From Karstenula rhodostoma CBS 690.94 (taxonomy: Eukaryota > Ascomycota > Dothideomycetes > Pleosporales > Didymosphaeriaceae), in contig MU001515.1 of the NCBI GenBank assembly GCA_010093485.1, forward strand, positions 764,984 through 789,831: a DNA stretch of 24,848 nucleotides. Direction: 5' to 3'. A program made the translations under genes and the position numbers. This document shows positions 10,790-22,480 of the stretch, in pieces. How positions within the stretch are numbered: the first letter of the stretch is position 1; the number at the start of each line of letters is the position of its first letter. The notes beneath the pieces are model-generated. The model saw only the letters and a program-made list of their open reading frames with translations. It did not search any database and was not told the DNA's origin.

Positions 10790-12180
10790 TATAAGGTATA
10801 TCCTCCTATATACTAATATTACTAAAACTTTCCTCTTTAATAGTATAATATACTAGTTATAGACCTTTTACTAAGTTATATCTTACTAAGTCGCTATCTA
10901 ATAATTCCTCTAGTAATAATTTTTTAGAAGGTAGTCTATTTATTATATAGGTAATATATATATCCTTAATTATTATAGAATCCTTAAATACCTCCTTATT
11001 ATACTTTATAACTATATCTATCTAGAAGCTAAACTATACTATAGTTATACCTCTTTTAATATATATATTTAAGATAGTATTCTAAGGTAAGATTATAAAT
11101 ATTTTAATTCTAAACTTTACCCTTAGTATATACTACCTCTTTTCTACCTCTAGCTATTTTTTAAACTCTTTTTATATAAATAGGTCTATATACTCTATAG
11201 CTTCTTCCCCTTCTACTATATAATATAAAACTTTAAATAAGTATTCCTTTACTATAGTTATATAGCCTTTTTCTTACCTACTAGATAGTACTTTTTACTC
11301 CTATACTATTATTTTTACTACTTTAAATTCTATCTAAATTACTATTTATATCTATTACTACCTTATCTCTCTAATAATTCTAATAGCCTGGCCCTACTTT
11401 ACTATTATATATAGTAATATAAACTTTATTATATTCCCCTTTATAAGACTAGACTCTATATATATATCTCTTAAATACTATAATAGTACTAGCTAGTCTT
11501 ATTTTTAATTTATATTACTTTCTTTATTTCCTCTAAATAACGTGCCTTCTCCTATTATAAGTTTACTTACTCTATTTTCTATATTAGTAAAGAACTTCTT
11601 TCCCTCCTTATACTATACTCTCTATACCTATAGTACTATTTTTTAATTCTATAAATAGTTTACTACTTTAACTACTATAGCCCTACTAATTATACTATCT
11701 ATTATATCTATACCTACTCTTAGTAAACCCTAGATAAACTTTCTATACCTCTATTCCTCTTTACTTATTATAATATTTTTGGCTATTATAGTAAATAAGT
11801 CTTATATACTTACTACCTCTTATATTATTACCTCTTTTAACTTTTACTTTAGTCTCTTATTTACCTCTTTTATACTAGCTTCCCTTAGCTACTCCTTCCT
11901 TCTTTTTTTTATATTTTAGTCCTTCTCTTTATTATTCTATTTCTTAGTACGCCTCTTCTTAGTACTAACCCTACTAGTACTTTTATATACTTCCCTAATA
12001 TTAGTCTTTCTATTCTCTATTATCTAATTCTTATACTCTTATATAATAAACTAGGTAATATTTTTCTTTAAAGTATATTAATATATCTATTATACTATAT
12101 CCTCTAGTATAGATACTATAAAGATATTACTAGTAGAGCCGTCCTTATTATATACTTCCCTATATATAGGGCCCCTAGAA
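10780..12180 (-). pseudogene. Unidentified coding relic
   Basis: The minus strand reads as coding in two or three long segments, with stops almost only TAG/TAA. The upstream part (about 11900-12060) is a very basic linker (KKRRTKKQNNKEKD-like). A Lys/Glu-rich, probably helical stretch lies at about 11700-11900 (KEVNKRLKQKLKEV), and a long segment runs from about 11440 to 10790 including VEGEEAIEYIDLFIQKEFKK. The basic linker and the helical part are in different frames, so there is at least one indel or intron. I see no reverse transcriptase, transposase or helicase motif and recognise no family. It is divergently oriented from TLH2. Length is at least 450 codons. Confidence 0.55.
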
Positions 12181-12368
12181 TATATAGCTTTATATATATA
12201 CTATAGTATATCTAGTAAATTACTCTTAATTAGTTCCTTTTCTTTATAAATACCTAATAGTATATATACTATTATTACTAGTATATTTATTATCTAATAC
12301 TAGTAGCTATATTACCCTTATTATATACTAATATATAATATTTTTCTAGTCTAGCTTAGTAGCTATCT

Positions 12369-12396
12369 AATTTTAGCCTAGACTATAGCTAAAATT
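12369..12396. repeat. 28 bp palindrome, copy 1
   Basis: AATTTTAGC and GCTAAAATT form perfect 9 bp arms (12369-12377 and 12388-12396) around a 10-base centre. A second copy lies 67 bp downstream. Confidence 0.75.
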
Positions 12397-12435
12397 AAAT
12401 AGTATTATATATTCCCTCTACCTTAATAGCCTACT

Positions 12436-12463
12436 AATTTTAACCTAGATTAGGGCTAAAATC
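12436..12463. repeat. 28 bp palindrome, copy 2
   Basis: A near-identical copy of the preceding palindrome, with left arm ATTTTAAC and right arm GCTAAAAT. The left arm has G changed to A and the centre reads CTAGATTAGG. It is in the same orientation as copy 1. Confidence 0.7.
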
Positions 12464-12482
12464 GAGGCTATCTCCCCTATCT

Positions 12483-15400
12483 ATTATAGCCTAAGTAATA
12501 TTTATCTATTTTAATAAAGCTTATAATTTTATATTCTATATATTATATTACTATACTTTTCTTTCTAATAAAGTATTCTCTTACTTTAGTAGAGAGTATT
12601 ATAATACTACTATACCTAAATAAAGACGTAAAATCTAAGAGTTAATTAATAATCTATCTAATAACTATCCTCTCCTATAGAATTATAAGGATTTTATTAT
12701 CCCTATTAAGGCTAAGGTACCCTATTCTAGTCTACTAGTATATAGTAATAGCTATTACTATAATATATATAGTTTAATTATTACTAGAGCTACTATAAAG
12801 TATAATATATTTACCTATCTATATAATAGTTATATAATCTATAGCCGTTTCTATAATAGTATAACTAAGTATTATTTCTAGTACTCTAATTATATTAGTA
12901 TAGTTATAAGCTAATAGTTTTTTCCTTCTATCCTACCCCTATTTACCTATTTTAGTGTAACCCACTAATTTAAAGTACCTTCTACTAGTATTATAGGAAC
13001 CCTACCCGAGTTATATAGTACCCCTATATTTCTAATTAATTTATATTTTAATTCTTATTACTCTTAATTTATATTATCCCTAGCTAAGCCTATTACTCCT
13101 ACTATATAACTAAATTATAGTATAGCCTCTTCTCTAAAGTTCTAGCTATAATATACTTTAGTATAGGTATAGTATATATAGGAATAATAGCTATAATTTA
13201 TATCTAGTATACCTTCTATATCTATAAACCTATAGATAATATATACTAGATTTTTAGAAGTCTTTACTAGTATTACTATATAGTAAGCGTGCCTAGCGTT
13301 TATTACTATACCTAAAGCTAAACTTAAATCTAAGCTCTTCTATCTATATATTACTATAAAGAGTATGGCTTATATATAGTAAAATATAGTAATAAAAACC
13401 TCCTACTTTATATAAATCTAAGTAATATAGGAGTATAAATATAATATTTCTATAGTCCCTATTAAATCTTACTAAGACTCTACTCTTTACTATACTAACC
13501 CTCTCTAGAAAATCTTCCTTTTCTTTTTTTATACTTTATCTCCTAGGGCTATATAACCCAAGACCCTTTATCTATAAAAATATTAGTAACTGGCTTAGAA
13601 GTAGGTTATAACCTACCTAGATATAATAAAAGTTCTCCCTACTATTAAAAAGCACTATAACTATATATATTTAAATCTATTTAAAAGATATTATTATACT
13701 TTCTAGCTCTCCTTACTAGAATAAACTAGCTAGTCTACTTAGTTTAAACTTATCCTTATTACCCTAGTAGCCTTTCTCAGTCTCTCCCCCTAAGGTAATA
13801 GATTTTAAAAGGCTTATAACTTTACTACTAATATATTAGCCCTTAAAAAGATATATAGGTTTACTAGTTTATAGTATCTCTAAGATATACTTCTCTATAT
13901 AGTACCTATAGAGGCTCTAGGTTATTTTAATTCTAATTTACTAGTTTTTTAAGAGGAGGCTAACTTTCTTATTACTAAGCTAGATAACTATAAGGTAGAG
14001 GATTAGAATAGAGAGCTATATAATATATTTAAGATATAGGTATATAACTACCTTATTATAGAGTATCCTACCTCTATAAATTAGTTTATTAATATAACAC
14101 GCTTCTTTAGTATCTTTTAGTATAGAGAGAACTTAAATACTTTTATTTACTAGAATAGAGATAATATAATTATTTATAAAATTAGAATAGACTTTACTTT
14201 ATTCTCTTCTATAGTAAGTAACCTATTTAAGGAGGTATTTATCCTTTTCTACTAGCTAGCGTTTATATAGATATGGGTAGGGCTACCCTCTATCCTATAG
14301 AATATACTAAGAGAAAATCTAAAAAATATAACCCCTAGCTTTAGTATCTTTAATATAGATAACCTATAATTTAAGTATAGTACTAGTTTTATTATCTAAT
14401 AGCTTTTATAGTTATTTAATATAAAGGGCTCTAAAGATTATCTACTTACTAGTATTAAAGATTATACCTAGATATAGTAGTACTATAACCTTATTTAAAA
14501 ATTTTTTAGTATACTTTTAGGTCTTATATACTTTATAAGTAGCCAGTCTAACTATAGTATTAAGGTATTAAGCTTATAACTTAAAAATAATTATATAACT
14601 AGTATCTAGAATATATTCCTCTATAATAGCCTTATTACTATTATTCCTTAATACTATAAGGGCTATAATAGAGATAAGTCTATAAAGACTATCTACTATT
14701 TTTTTTTTTATAAAGTAGGTAGCCTTTTAGTCTAGTATATCTAGCTTATTCATCCTTTCTACCTTACTATATAGGGATAAATTAATAAGGAAATATATAA
14801 CTATTACTATAATTAAGTCTAGAGCTATCTATTTTAGCTAAATCTACTTAGTAAGTAATAGACTACTTCTTAGGCTCTTAGTTATATTATAAGGTAGGTA
14901 ATACTTTATTAAATAAAAAAAAAGATTAATATTAGTATAATATACTATCTCCTTATTACCTTTAGTAGAAAGCTTTTTACTACTAATCGCCTACTATAGA
15001 AACTATTAAAGGAGGAGGTTAATAAGATAATAAATAAAGTAGAGGTAAAAGCCTATAAAATATAAGCTAGCTATTTACTAGAAATAGTCTATATAGTTTA
15101 TACTCTAGATATCTTAAGGATTTTTACTTATAAGTTTAATAATTTAGAGGTATATTTTAAGATATCTACCGAGTGGTATAAGGCCCTAGGGTTCCTCCTA
15201 ATTTAAGAGGAAGAGGCCCTCTAGAAAGCTAAGAAAGCTATCTATCCTAATTATCTAGGTATTAATATAGTATAACTATTATAAGAGAATCTTAAAAAGT
15301 TAACCTAGTTTAGAGGATAATAAGAGTAAGCTCTCTATATAATTTTAATAGGGGAGAGTATAGTTATCTATATTATAGGTACTAGGTTTAGTAAAAGTCT

Positions 15401-17150
15401 CCTTTTCCTCCTTTCTACCTATTTTCTAGACTATAGTTAGACTATTATTATTATCCTACTAGTAGTACTCTACTCTAACCTTTTTTATTATTATTCTAAA
15501 TTATAGATTAGAGCTACTATATAGTAGTAAGGAGTATATAATAAATAAATATTTATTATTCTAGTAACCCCTAAAAGTATCTTAAAGGATTCCTTCTAGG
15601 CCTATATTACTAGGTAGAAAGTATTAGGAGTATTAGAGAGAATTATAGTAGATAAGTTCTATTATATTATCCTTCTAGATATAGCCTATTACCCTTACCT
15701 TTATAATTTCTATATACTTACTAAGTACTATATCTCTTTTATACTCCTCTTTATAACCCTACTACCTACTAAATAAAGCTAAGTCTTTTAACTTTTTAGA
15801 CTTCCTACTAATATTATAACCTTTAGGGAGTCTACTATTCGGCCTAAAATCCGGTATAAAATTTATACTTTATATATAATAAGTATAGACCCTATAATAG
15901 CTATAGTAGAATATATTAAAGAGGTTCTTTAATTATATAAAAAGGTCCTTATTTATATTAACCTTACTATAACTATAAATATACTAGCTCTATAGCTTAA
16001 CTATCCTAAGTACTATAGAAAAATAAAGGAGGAAGAATAATTTATAAGTCTAGTATAATTCCGGGTCTTAGAGATAGGTACTATAGTAGCTATAAGTACC
16101 CTTATAGAAGGCCTAGACGTATTAAATATATATATAATACTATATTTTATACTACTAGTAAACTTCTATAGCCTTATCTAGATAGGTAGATAGATTAGTT
16201 AGAATAGTAAATCTAGCCTTACTAGACTAGTACTAGTAAACGCTATCCCTAATATATATTTTAATAAGGCTAGCAATATAGTAAAGATACCTATTCTTAC
16301 CTATATATAATTCTAGTCTCTAAATAAAGTCTACTATTATATTATTATTAATAGCTTTCTAGATAGTAATACTTTAAGAATAATATATACCCCTTCTAAG
16401 TAACCTTATAATATTTATATACCGAGATTCTACCCTCCTATATAAACCGGCTCTATTTAGGTACTATAAACTCCCTAGCTAAAGAGATAACTATTAGTAG
16501 TACTAATACTAATACTAATATACTAGGGCCTATTACCCTTATATACTCTAATACCCTATAGCCATACTTATAGAGATATAATAATACCTATAAAATAACC
16601 TTCTTTCTAAGGTAAGTTTATACCTATATAGCTTTAGTATACTACTCTAATTTATAAATAGTAAGCTCCCTATTATATATACCTTTTACCTCTACTAAAT
16701 AAAGGAGAGAACTCGACTTCTTTATATAAAATACTAATAATACTAGTAAGTTATATACTAAGTTATTCTATAATAAATTATTTATTTATATAGCCTACTA
16801 GAGGCTATACTATATTATCTACTTTATTAAAGGAGACCTATTTAAATATAGATAGGATTAGTATACTAGTACTAATAGTAGCTAAGCTAAGTATATTAGG
16901 GATACTATTATAACCTATTAGTATACTATAGATAATAAATAGGTAAAAGATAATTACTAGTTCTATTTAATACCTACTAACTACTACCTAGAGTAGACGT
17001 TTCTAGGAATAAGTAAAGTAAGGACTACTCTAGCCTAATAAGGTCTCTATATTAATAAATATATAATTTATAATACTTAGGCTATCCTTTAGAATAAATA
17101 TAAAGCTACGCGCTCTAAATAAATTAATAAAATTAAGGAAATAGAGAGAG
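12483..17150 (+). pseudogene. Second telomere-linked RecQ-like helicase relic (TLH2)
   Basis: A paralogue of TLH1 with the same domain order, readable in one uninterrupted phase from 12483 to about 16400 apart from TAG/TAA. DUF3505-type paired zinc fingers lie at about 12510-12600 and 12723-12840, followed by a QQFF...TYFSV segment (about 12915-12960) equivalent to that of TLH1. YNFTTN (13815) and YYKGYNRDK (14652-14680) align with TLH1 YNFTID and YYKGYNKDK. RecQ core: Q-x-x-A region (15315-15350); Walker A at 15378-15398 (GTRFSKS, ancestral G-T-G-F-G-K-S); DExH box at 15642-15665 (ancestral D-E-F-H); motif V GLDV at 16110-16121; motif VI at 16176-16215. A C..C zinc remnant lies at 16350-16415, and another C..C...H-like piece at about 16795-16860. 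Continuation beyond 16440 is less certain. Confidence 0.87.
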
Positions 17151-17995
17151 ATAGATAGGATATAAACTTACTATATAACTTTAGGATATACTTTATAAAG
17201 GTAGTTAATTTTAGAGATAACTATAAAGTAGGGAGGATTATTTTAGAACTAAACTAGATTATAAAAATATACCTTATATTAGAATAGTATAACTAACTAT
17301 TCCTATTATATACCTAAGATAGGGACTAGAATATAGGAGAACTAGATATATAGTAGTAAGGATAGTAATATTATATATCTATATCTTACTAAGCTAATAA
17401 CTAGATAATATATAAGGGACACTCCTATAGGGAGATATAAATAAGTTAATACCCTACCTAATTCTAGGTAAAGTATAATTATCTCTTACTTAGGTCTTTT
17501 ATCTAGGTAACGCGCTAGTTATATAATATAGGCTTAGTATAGGTAAATAAATAAAGTGCTTAAATAAAATATATACTACTTAAATTCTCTATCCTTTCTA
17601 CTTCCTATTCTTACCTACTCTATCTTTTAATACCCTCTTATTACCTCTATTATAACTCCTATTCCTATTACCCTTAGTTACTATAGTATCTCTAGTATTA
17701 TAAGTATAGTAACTAGCTAGATTTGGCTAGAAGAGATACTAGATACACTAAACTTTCTTAAGGACCCCTAAATAATATAGCCCTAGCCAATAGGCCACCT
17801 TTAACTAAATAAGTAATAAGCTAGAAACTTTCCTATAAACCCCTATAGTAACTACTAATTTAATATAGATTAGGACCTATTATAATAGAAATTAGTTTAC
17901 TAATATTATTTAGTATATAGTTTCCCTTTCTCTTTACTATCTCTCCTTTTCTATCTATAGAACTATACTAGTTTAATATACTTACTATATTTACT
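17151..17995. other. Intergenic region, slightly less mutated
   Basis: The 3' end of TLH2 fades here. No independent gene is readable. It holds a palindrome-family copy (17810-17846) and a visibly higher number of surviving CA/TG sites (for example at 17418, 17552, 17721, 17745, 17788 and 17795) than its surroundings. Confidence 0.5.
17810..17846. repeat. 37 bp palindrome family, degenerate copy
   Basis: GAAACTTTCCTATAAACCCC is an excellent match to the family's centre and right arm (centre C at 17828). The left arm is degraded. Confidence 0.6.
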
Positions 17996-18204
17996 ACTAC
18001 TATACTCCTATACTAGTATAGGGGGGATATTAAAAAGTTTCCTATATATTTTTATATACCTATAACTACTATACTCTTATACTAGTCTAAGGGGGATATT
18101 AAAAAGTTTCCTATATACCCCTATATACTTATAACTACTATACTTTTATACTAGTCTAAGGGGGGATATTAAAAAGTTTCCTAAATACCTCCTATATACC
18201 TATA
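17996..18204. repeat. 69-70 bp tandem repeat, three copies, each with the palindrome
   Basis: Three head-to-tail units. Each runs ACTACTATAC, TTATACTAGTCTAA, GGGGGATATTAAAAAG, TTTCCTATATACCCC, CTATATACCTATA, with small changes. The palindrome centres are G18037, G18106 and G18176. Each unit carries a GGGGG...CCCC inverted repeat, with the central GG of the family consensus replaced by AA. Confidence 0.9.
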
Positions 18205-18489
18205 ATATATTATCTAATATAGAGATCTCCTTTCCTAGTATTCTAGATTTAGAGAAATATATTAATAAATTTAGTTTCCTAAACTAGTATAACCTAGACT
18301 CTAATTAGCCTCCTTTACCTTAACTAGACTTAAGTAAAGCCGGCCTTACTATATTTAACCTAGCTATAAAATAGAAGTATACTAGATTACTAAGCCTATA
18401 TACTCCTATTTCTATAGTATAAGTTAGATATATAAATATTTTCTAAAACTTTCCTAACTATCCCTTTAGTAACTAACTACTAGATAATA
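18205..18489. promoter_or_regulatory. 5' flank of the SNF2 relic
   Basis: Between the tandem array and the first followable codons of the SNF2 relic. Fragments of coding-like sequence occur, but no consistent frame. It presumably held the promoter and the start codon. Confidence 0.35.
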
Positions 18490-20096
18490 TACCTATTACT
18501 TTTTTTAAAAATAAAGTATCTAATAATAGTAATAGTAGAGATATAGAGGATATAGTAGTTAATAAAATAAAAGTAACCTTAGTTTATATAAATAGAACCC
18601 TATATATATTAAACTTAGTACTTTTTTTAAAATAGATTACTAGTCCTAGGGATTTTACTAATAAGATACTTACTATATTTTCTAATACTTTTATCTAAAT
18701 ATATATTATAAACCCGCTTATTACTTTAGCCTATAAAGAAATTATATAGTATATTAAACTTAGTAAGTAGTTACTAAGCCTAGATAGAGTAGTTAAAGAG
18801 GGTATCTTAAAAATAGATAAAGTCCTATTACTTACTACTCTATCTAAAATATAGTAGTTCTAGAGTCTAGTATTCTATTAAACCTACTTTATAAAGAAGG
18901 TAGAGTATATTCTTATCTAACCTATATAATTATTTTTTAACTAAGTAAAGATTAAGGGAGAAGATATAATCCTTATATACCTATAAATTAATTATAAGAT
19001 TATTCTATAGCTAAACTAACCCCTTAATAAGGTACACGCCCTTAAGAACTTAGTAGTATTAATCTAAAAGGGTTATATAAAAGCCCTTACTATATAGATA
19101 TAGTCTAGTATAGTTAGAATATAGGATAAAAAAATAAATATATAAGCTATATAAAAGGTAGCTAATAATATTAGCTCTTAAGGTATACCTTCTTATCTGG
19201 CTATAAAATAGTTAAAGGTTAGCGACCCTAATTTAATCTCTAAGCTAGAGGAGGATATACTTATATATAATAATACTACCCCTAGTATAGTAGAACTATA
19301 ATATATCTAAGGGATATTAAATAAGAAAGTTTTTATATCTTTTCTAGCTAATATTAAAAAATAGGATATTTATACTTTATAGAATCTAGCTACTAAGGCC
19401 TGGCTAGAGAAGTCTATATATTCGTACCTAATAATAGTTTATATAATAAATATAGATACTATAAAGTACTAGTTATATAAAGCCTCTATTAATATACTCT
19501 AGAAATATATAAAGTACTATCTATACGATATTAAAATTATTATAGACTCTAATTATATTAAAAATCTAATTATCTATATAGCTAATAATCTTTATTAGAA
19601 GTACTTAAAGATTACTCTACTGGCTTTCTAGTCTATAGTAGAGGATAGTATATTAGTATCCTATATACTAGAAATAGTTACTAAAGAAGAAGTAGAAATA
19701 GTTTATAGGGATATTAAGAATACTATAGTAGAGGATAACTATAATATACTATAAAGGAGTAAATAGGGTAAGGTAACTAATATAGTATCTCTTTCTATTA
19801 AGTAAACTAATAACTATAGTATAGAAATTTTTAAAATAAGTAGTAATAATAGTATATTTACTTTAATATACCTTAAAGAGGCCTACACCTCTATATATAT
19901 TACTAATATAAGGTATAAGTTAATACTATATATAATATTCTCTTTTAAATAATAGTAGATAGTTACTATAAAATAGGTAGCTAATATACTAGCTAGTATT
20001 AATAAAGTAGTACCTATTAAAGATAGAATTATTACTAATATAATTAGATTAGGTAAAACCATCTAAGTAGGGGTAATTATACTTAAGATATATCTC

Positions 20097-20133
20097 TAGT
20101 AGGTTTATAGAAAACTTTCTTATAAACCCCTTA
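20097..20133. repeat. 37 bp palindrome family copy inside SNF2 relic
   Basis: Left half TAGGTTTATAG and right half CTTATAAACCCCT around the centre AAACTTT (C at 20115). It lies between motifs I and Ia of the ATPase relic and is readable in frame as RKLSYKPL. Confidence 0.7.
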
Positions 20134-20982
20134 ATTATACTCTATTTTATTCTACTAATTTATTATAGGTTATACTAAATTATAAATACTACTTTAACCT
20201 AAAACTTATTAATATCTATAAAAAGTAACCTACCCGGCCTACTATAAACTCGAATTATAAGTAGTCTAGAGATAAATCTAGATCCTTTTTTTATTTTACC
20301 TTAGCTAGACTTTACTATTAAATAGTAACTAAGCTTATATAGATATTAATTTACTTTACTATCTTTATAATCTTCCCTAATAAGTTATTAACTATATCTG
20401 GTTTTAAAGTAGTTACTAGTTTCCTTAATACTAATTTAAGTATTTAGAACTATAAGGATCCTTATAACTAGTATACTATTTTTATAGCCTTCTATAATTA
20501 TATAGCCAAGTTTACTAGCCCCTATACTTTCTAGTCCTATATTAAAGAGAATATTAAATTATTTACTAAGGAAAATAGCTTTAAGCTAGATAAGTTTAAC
20601 TTCTAGAACTATAAAATATAGCCTAATTCCCTACTAACTAAACCCCTAAGTAAGTATATCTATACTTTTAATTATAAGTTTAGGCTAGTATTTTATAATA
20701 AGGTATAAAACTTTCTATAAAATTAAAGCTCTATATAGAGGACTATCTTATAATTATATCTATATAGATTATTTCTATTATTAGGCTATTCTATATCTAG
20801 GGGTATAGAAAATATTAGGAACTACTTAAAGCTACTAAAGGATCTAAACCTCCTTAATAAGTTTACTAAGTAGGAGGATAAATACTATAAGAAGTTAGCT
20901 AAGACTAGCTATATTATAGGGTTCTACCCGGGTTATAATAACCCCTACCTACTTAATAAGGAGGATTCTAAGTAAGTTCCCC

Positions 20983-21019
20983 TATAGGAAGATTAGGAAA
21001 CTTTCCTATATTCCCCTCT
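20983..21019. repeat. 37 bp palindrome family copy inside SNF2 relic
   Basis: The central TAGGAAACTTTCCTA (centre C at 21001) is almost perfectly palindromic; the outer arms are weaker. In the local frame it reads ETFLYSP. Confidence 0.65.
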
Positions 21020-21040
21020 AATATATACTAATAATATATA

Positions 21041-21048
21041 GCGCGCGC
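21041..21048. other. (GC)4 tract
   Basis: GCGCGCGC is an unusual eight-base alternating GC run in very AT-rich DNA. It contains three CpG and no CpA/TpG, so RIP has no target in it. Confidence 0.7.
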
Positions 21049-22142
21049 TTTAGGTTTCTATATAGTAATTAGGTAGAGTTTATAATAAATATTCTAAGCC
21101 CTACTTATAATAAATAGATTACTTAAGGAAAGCTTATATAATTAACTATAGTATATTTCGTACTTAGATATAACTTTAATAGTACTATTATCCCTAAATC
21201 TAGAAATATTATTAGTTAGTCTATTTTACTAAAGTACTATTATACTATTAAGTAAGTATTTACACTATTAAATAAATATATCTATAATAACTAGTTTATA
21301 TACTAGTCTAAGTATATATTTATAATATATAAGAGCTCTAGTAGTTAAAATATTCCTATAGTTAATACCTATACTTAGAAGACTATCTAGATTATTAAAT
21401 TTTACCCTTTCCTTAGGTACCTATATATTAAGGTTAATATAGAGAAGTAACCTAAAAACTCTATATATAGATATAGTAATAATTACTTTAATCTAAAGTA
21501 TAATCTAGACTATAAATTCTAGTTCTATAACTAGTCCCCCCTCTTTAAAAAGTATAATATACTCTTTAAGGGTAGTCTAAAAGGATATAGTAATTATATT
21601 TAGTAGTTATTTAAAAAGGTATTAAATATAGGTTATAATACTATCCCTACTAATATTAACTAGGATAAGCTTAATAATATCTAGTTTACCTATAAGTTCC
21701 TTAAGTACTTACTAAAAATATAAGTAATTATAGCCCTTATTATAGACTAAACTCTAGTTTATAATAAGAAGATTATTCTATAGTTTTTTATACCCCTAAT
21801 TTAGGAGCTTATCTAAGAGATTTTTAAACTATTAGGGTATATACTATTTTTAATTTATTCCTCTAATAGCGCGGTTTAGTATAACTAGATTTAATCTCTC
21901 TAGAATAGTATTAAGACTAAAATTTATATCCTCCTTATATCCTTCTAGATATTTAGTACTAGCTATAACCTCTAGAATAATAGTCGCGTTAATACTTTTA
22001 TAGATTTCCCCTTAAACTAAAATATAGAGAACTAGGCTCTTAGATATTAATACTAAAATAGCTAATATTTAAATATATATTTCTTCTATATTACTATTTA
22101 AGGAATATATAGTATCTAGTAATATAGGTAAGTTAATTTACT

Positions 22143-22178
22143 TAGGGGTACTCTAGAAACTTTCCTATATACCCCCTA
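22143..22178. repeat. 37 bp palindrome family copy inside SNF2 relic
   Basis: TAGGGGTACTCTAG and CTATATACCCCCTA are imperfect reverse complements around AAACTTT (centre C at 22160). In the local frame it reads LETFLYTP, the same phase as the copy at 20983. Confidence 0.75.
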
Positions 22179-22480
22179 TATAATAACTATCCTTATTAAC
22201 TTTCCTAGTAAAAACCTACTTACTTTACTAGTATTAGTATCTATTTTCTTTAACTATACTATTAAGGAAAATAGTATTAAGGAGTTTACTAAAACCTTTA
22301 ATATTCTAGAGAATATTATTACTTAGATATATAAAAATATACTAAATACCTTTATTAGGAGGCCTAAGTATAATATAGCCCTTAATAATACTAACTATAA
22401 GTATCTCTTTATCTTTAGTAAACGTGTTATAAAGTTTATTAAGGAGAAGTATAAGAACTATAAGTACCCTTCTAAATAAT

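Larger units (their letters stand above)
12181..12482. promoter_or_regulatory. Divergent intergenic region upstream of TLH2
   Basis: This lies between the minus-strand relic and TLH2 and contains two copies of a 28 bp palindrome. It would have carried the promoters of both genes. Core promoter motifs are not recognisable after RIP. Confidence 0.4.
18490..22480 (+). pseudogene. SNF2-family ATPase/helicase relic
   Basis: A RIP-killed gene for a SNF2-type DNA-dependent ATPase (chromatin remodelling or Rad5-like group). One phase holds from 18490 to about 20800 and another from about 20900 on. About 480 codons precede the ATPase core and match nothing I know. Core: Q-type region (about 19935-19975) with KQVANILASINKVVPIK; motif I at 20037-20063, reading NIIRLGKT from ancestral D-E-M-G-L-G-K-T; TNLLQ motif at about 20155; motif II at 20691-20715 (ancestral D-E-V-Q-N); an LLLG piece at 20775-20790 where GTP-type motif III is expected; C-terminal lobe from 21720, with SSNSAVQYNQ at 21859 and STSYNLQNN at 21955-21980, an FIDFP remnant, then ALGRxHRxGQ-like motif VI at about 22030-22060. 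The shift between 20800 and 20900 is an indel or intron. Three copies of the 37 bp palindrome lie inside the gene. Confidence 0.82.

Noticed and set aside
12483..13560. Minus-strand coding-like readings across this interval
   Set aside because: The plus strand gives the DUF3505 zinc-finger region of TLH2 in the same phase as the rest of the gene, so the minus-strand readings are shadows.
14273..14279. ATGGG as a start codon inside TLH2
   Set aside because: It is internal to the continuous TLH2 phase, 1.8 kb after the zinc-finger region; just a surviving TGG context.
16501..16520. ACTAAT hexamer repeat
   Set aside because: Only three short units in TA-rich coding relic sequence; no sign of a larger array.
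20113..20170. An intron with GT...CTAAT...TAG containing the palindrome
   Set aside because: The ATPase frame reads through it and includes a plausible TNLLQ motif, and splice signals cannot be trusted where TA is everywhere. Kept only as an alternative for the palindrome family.
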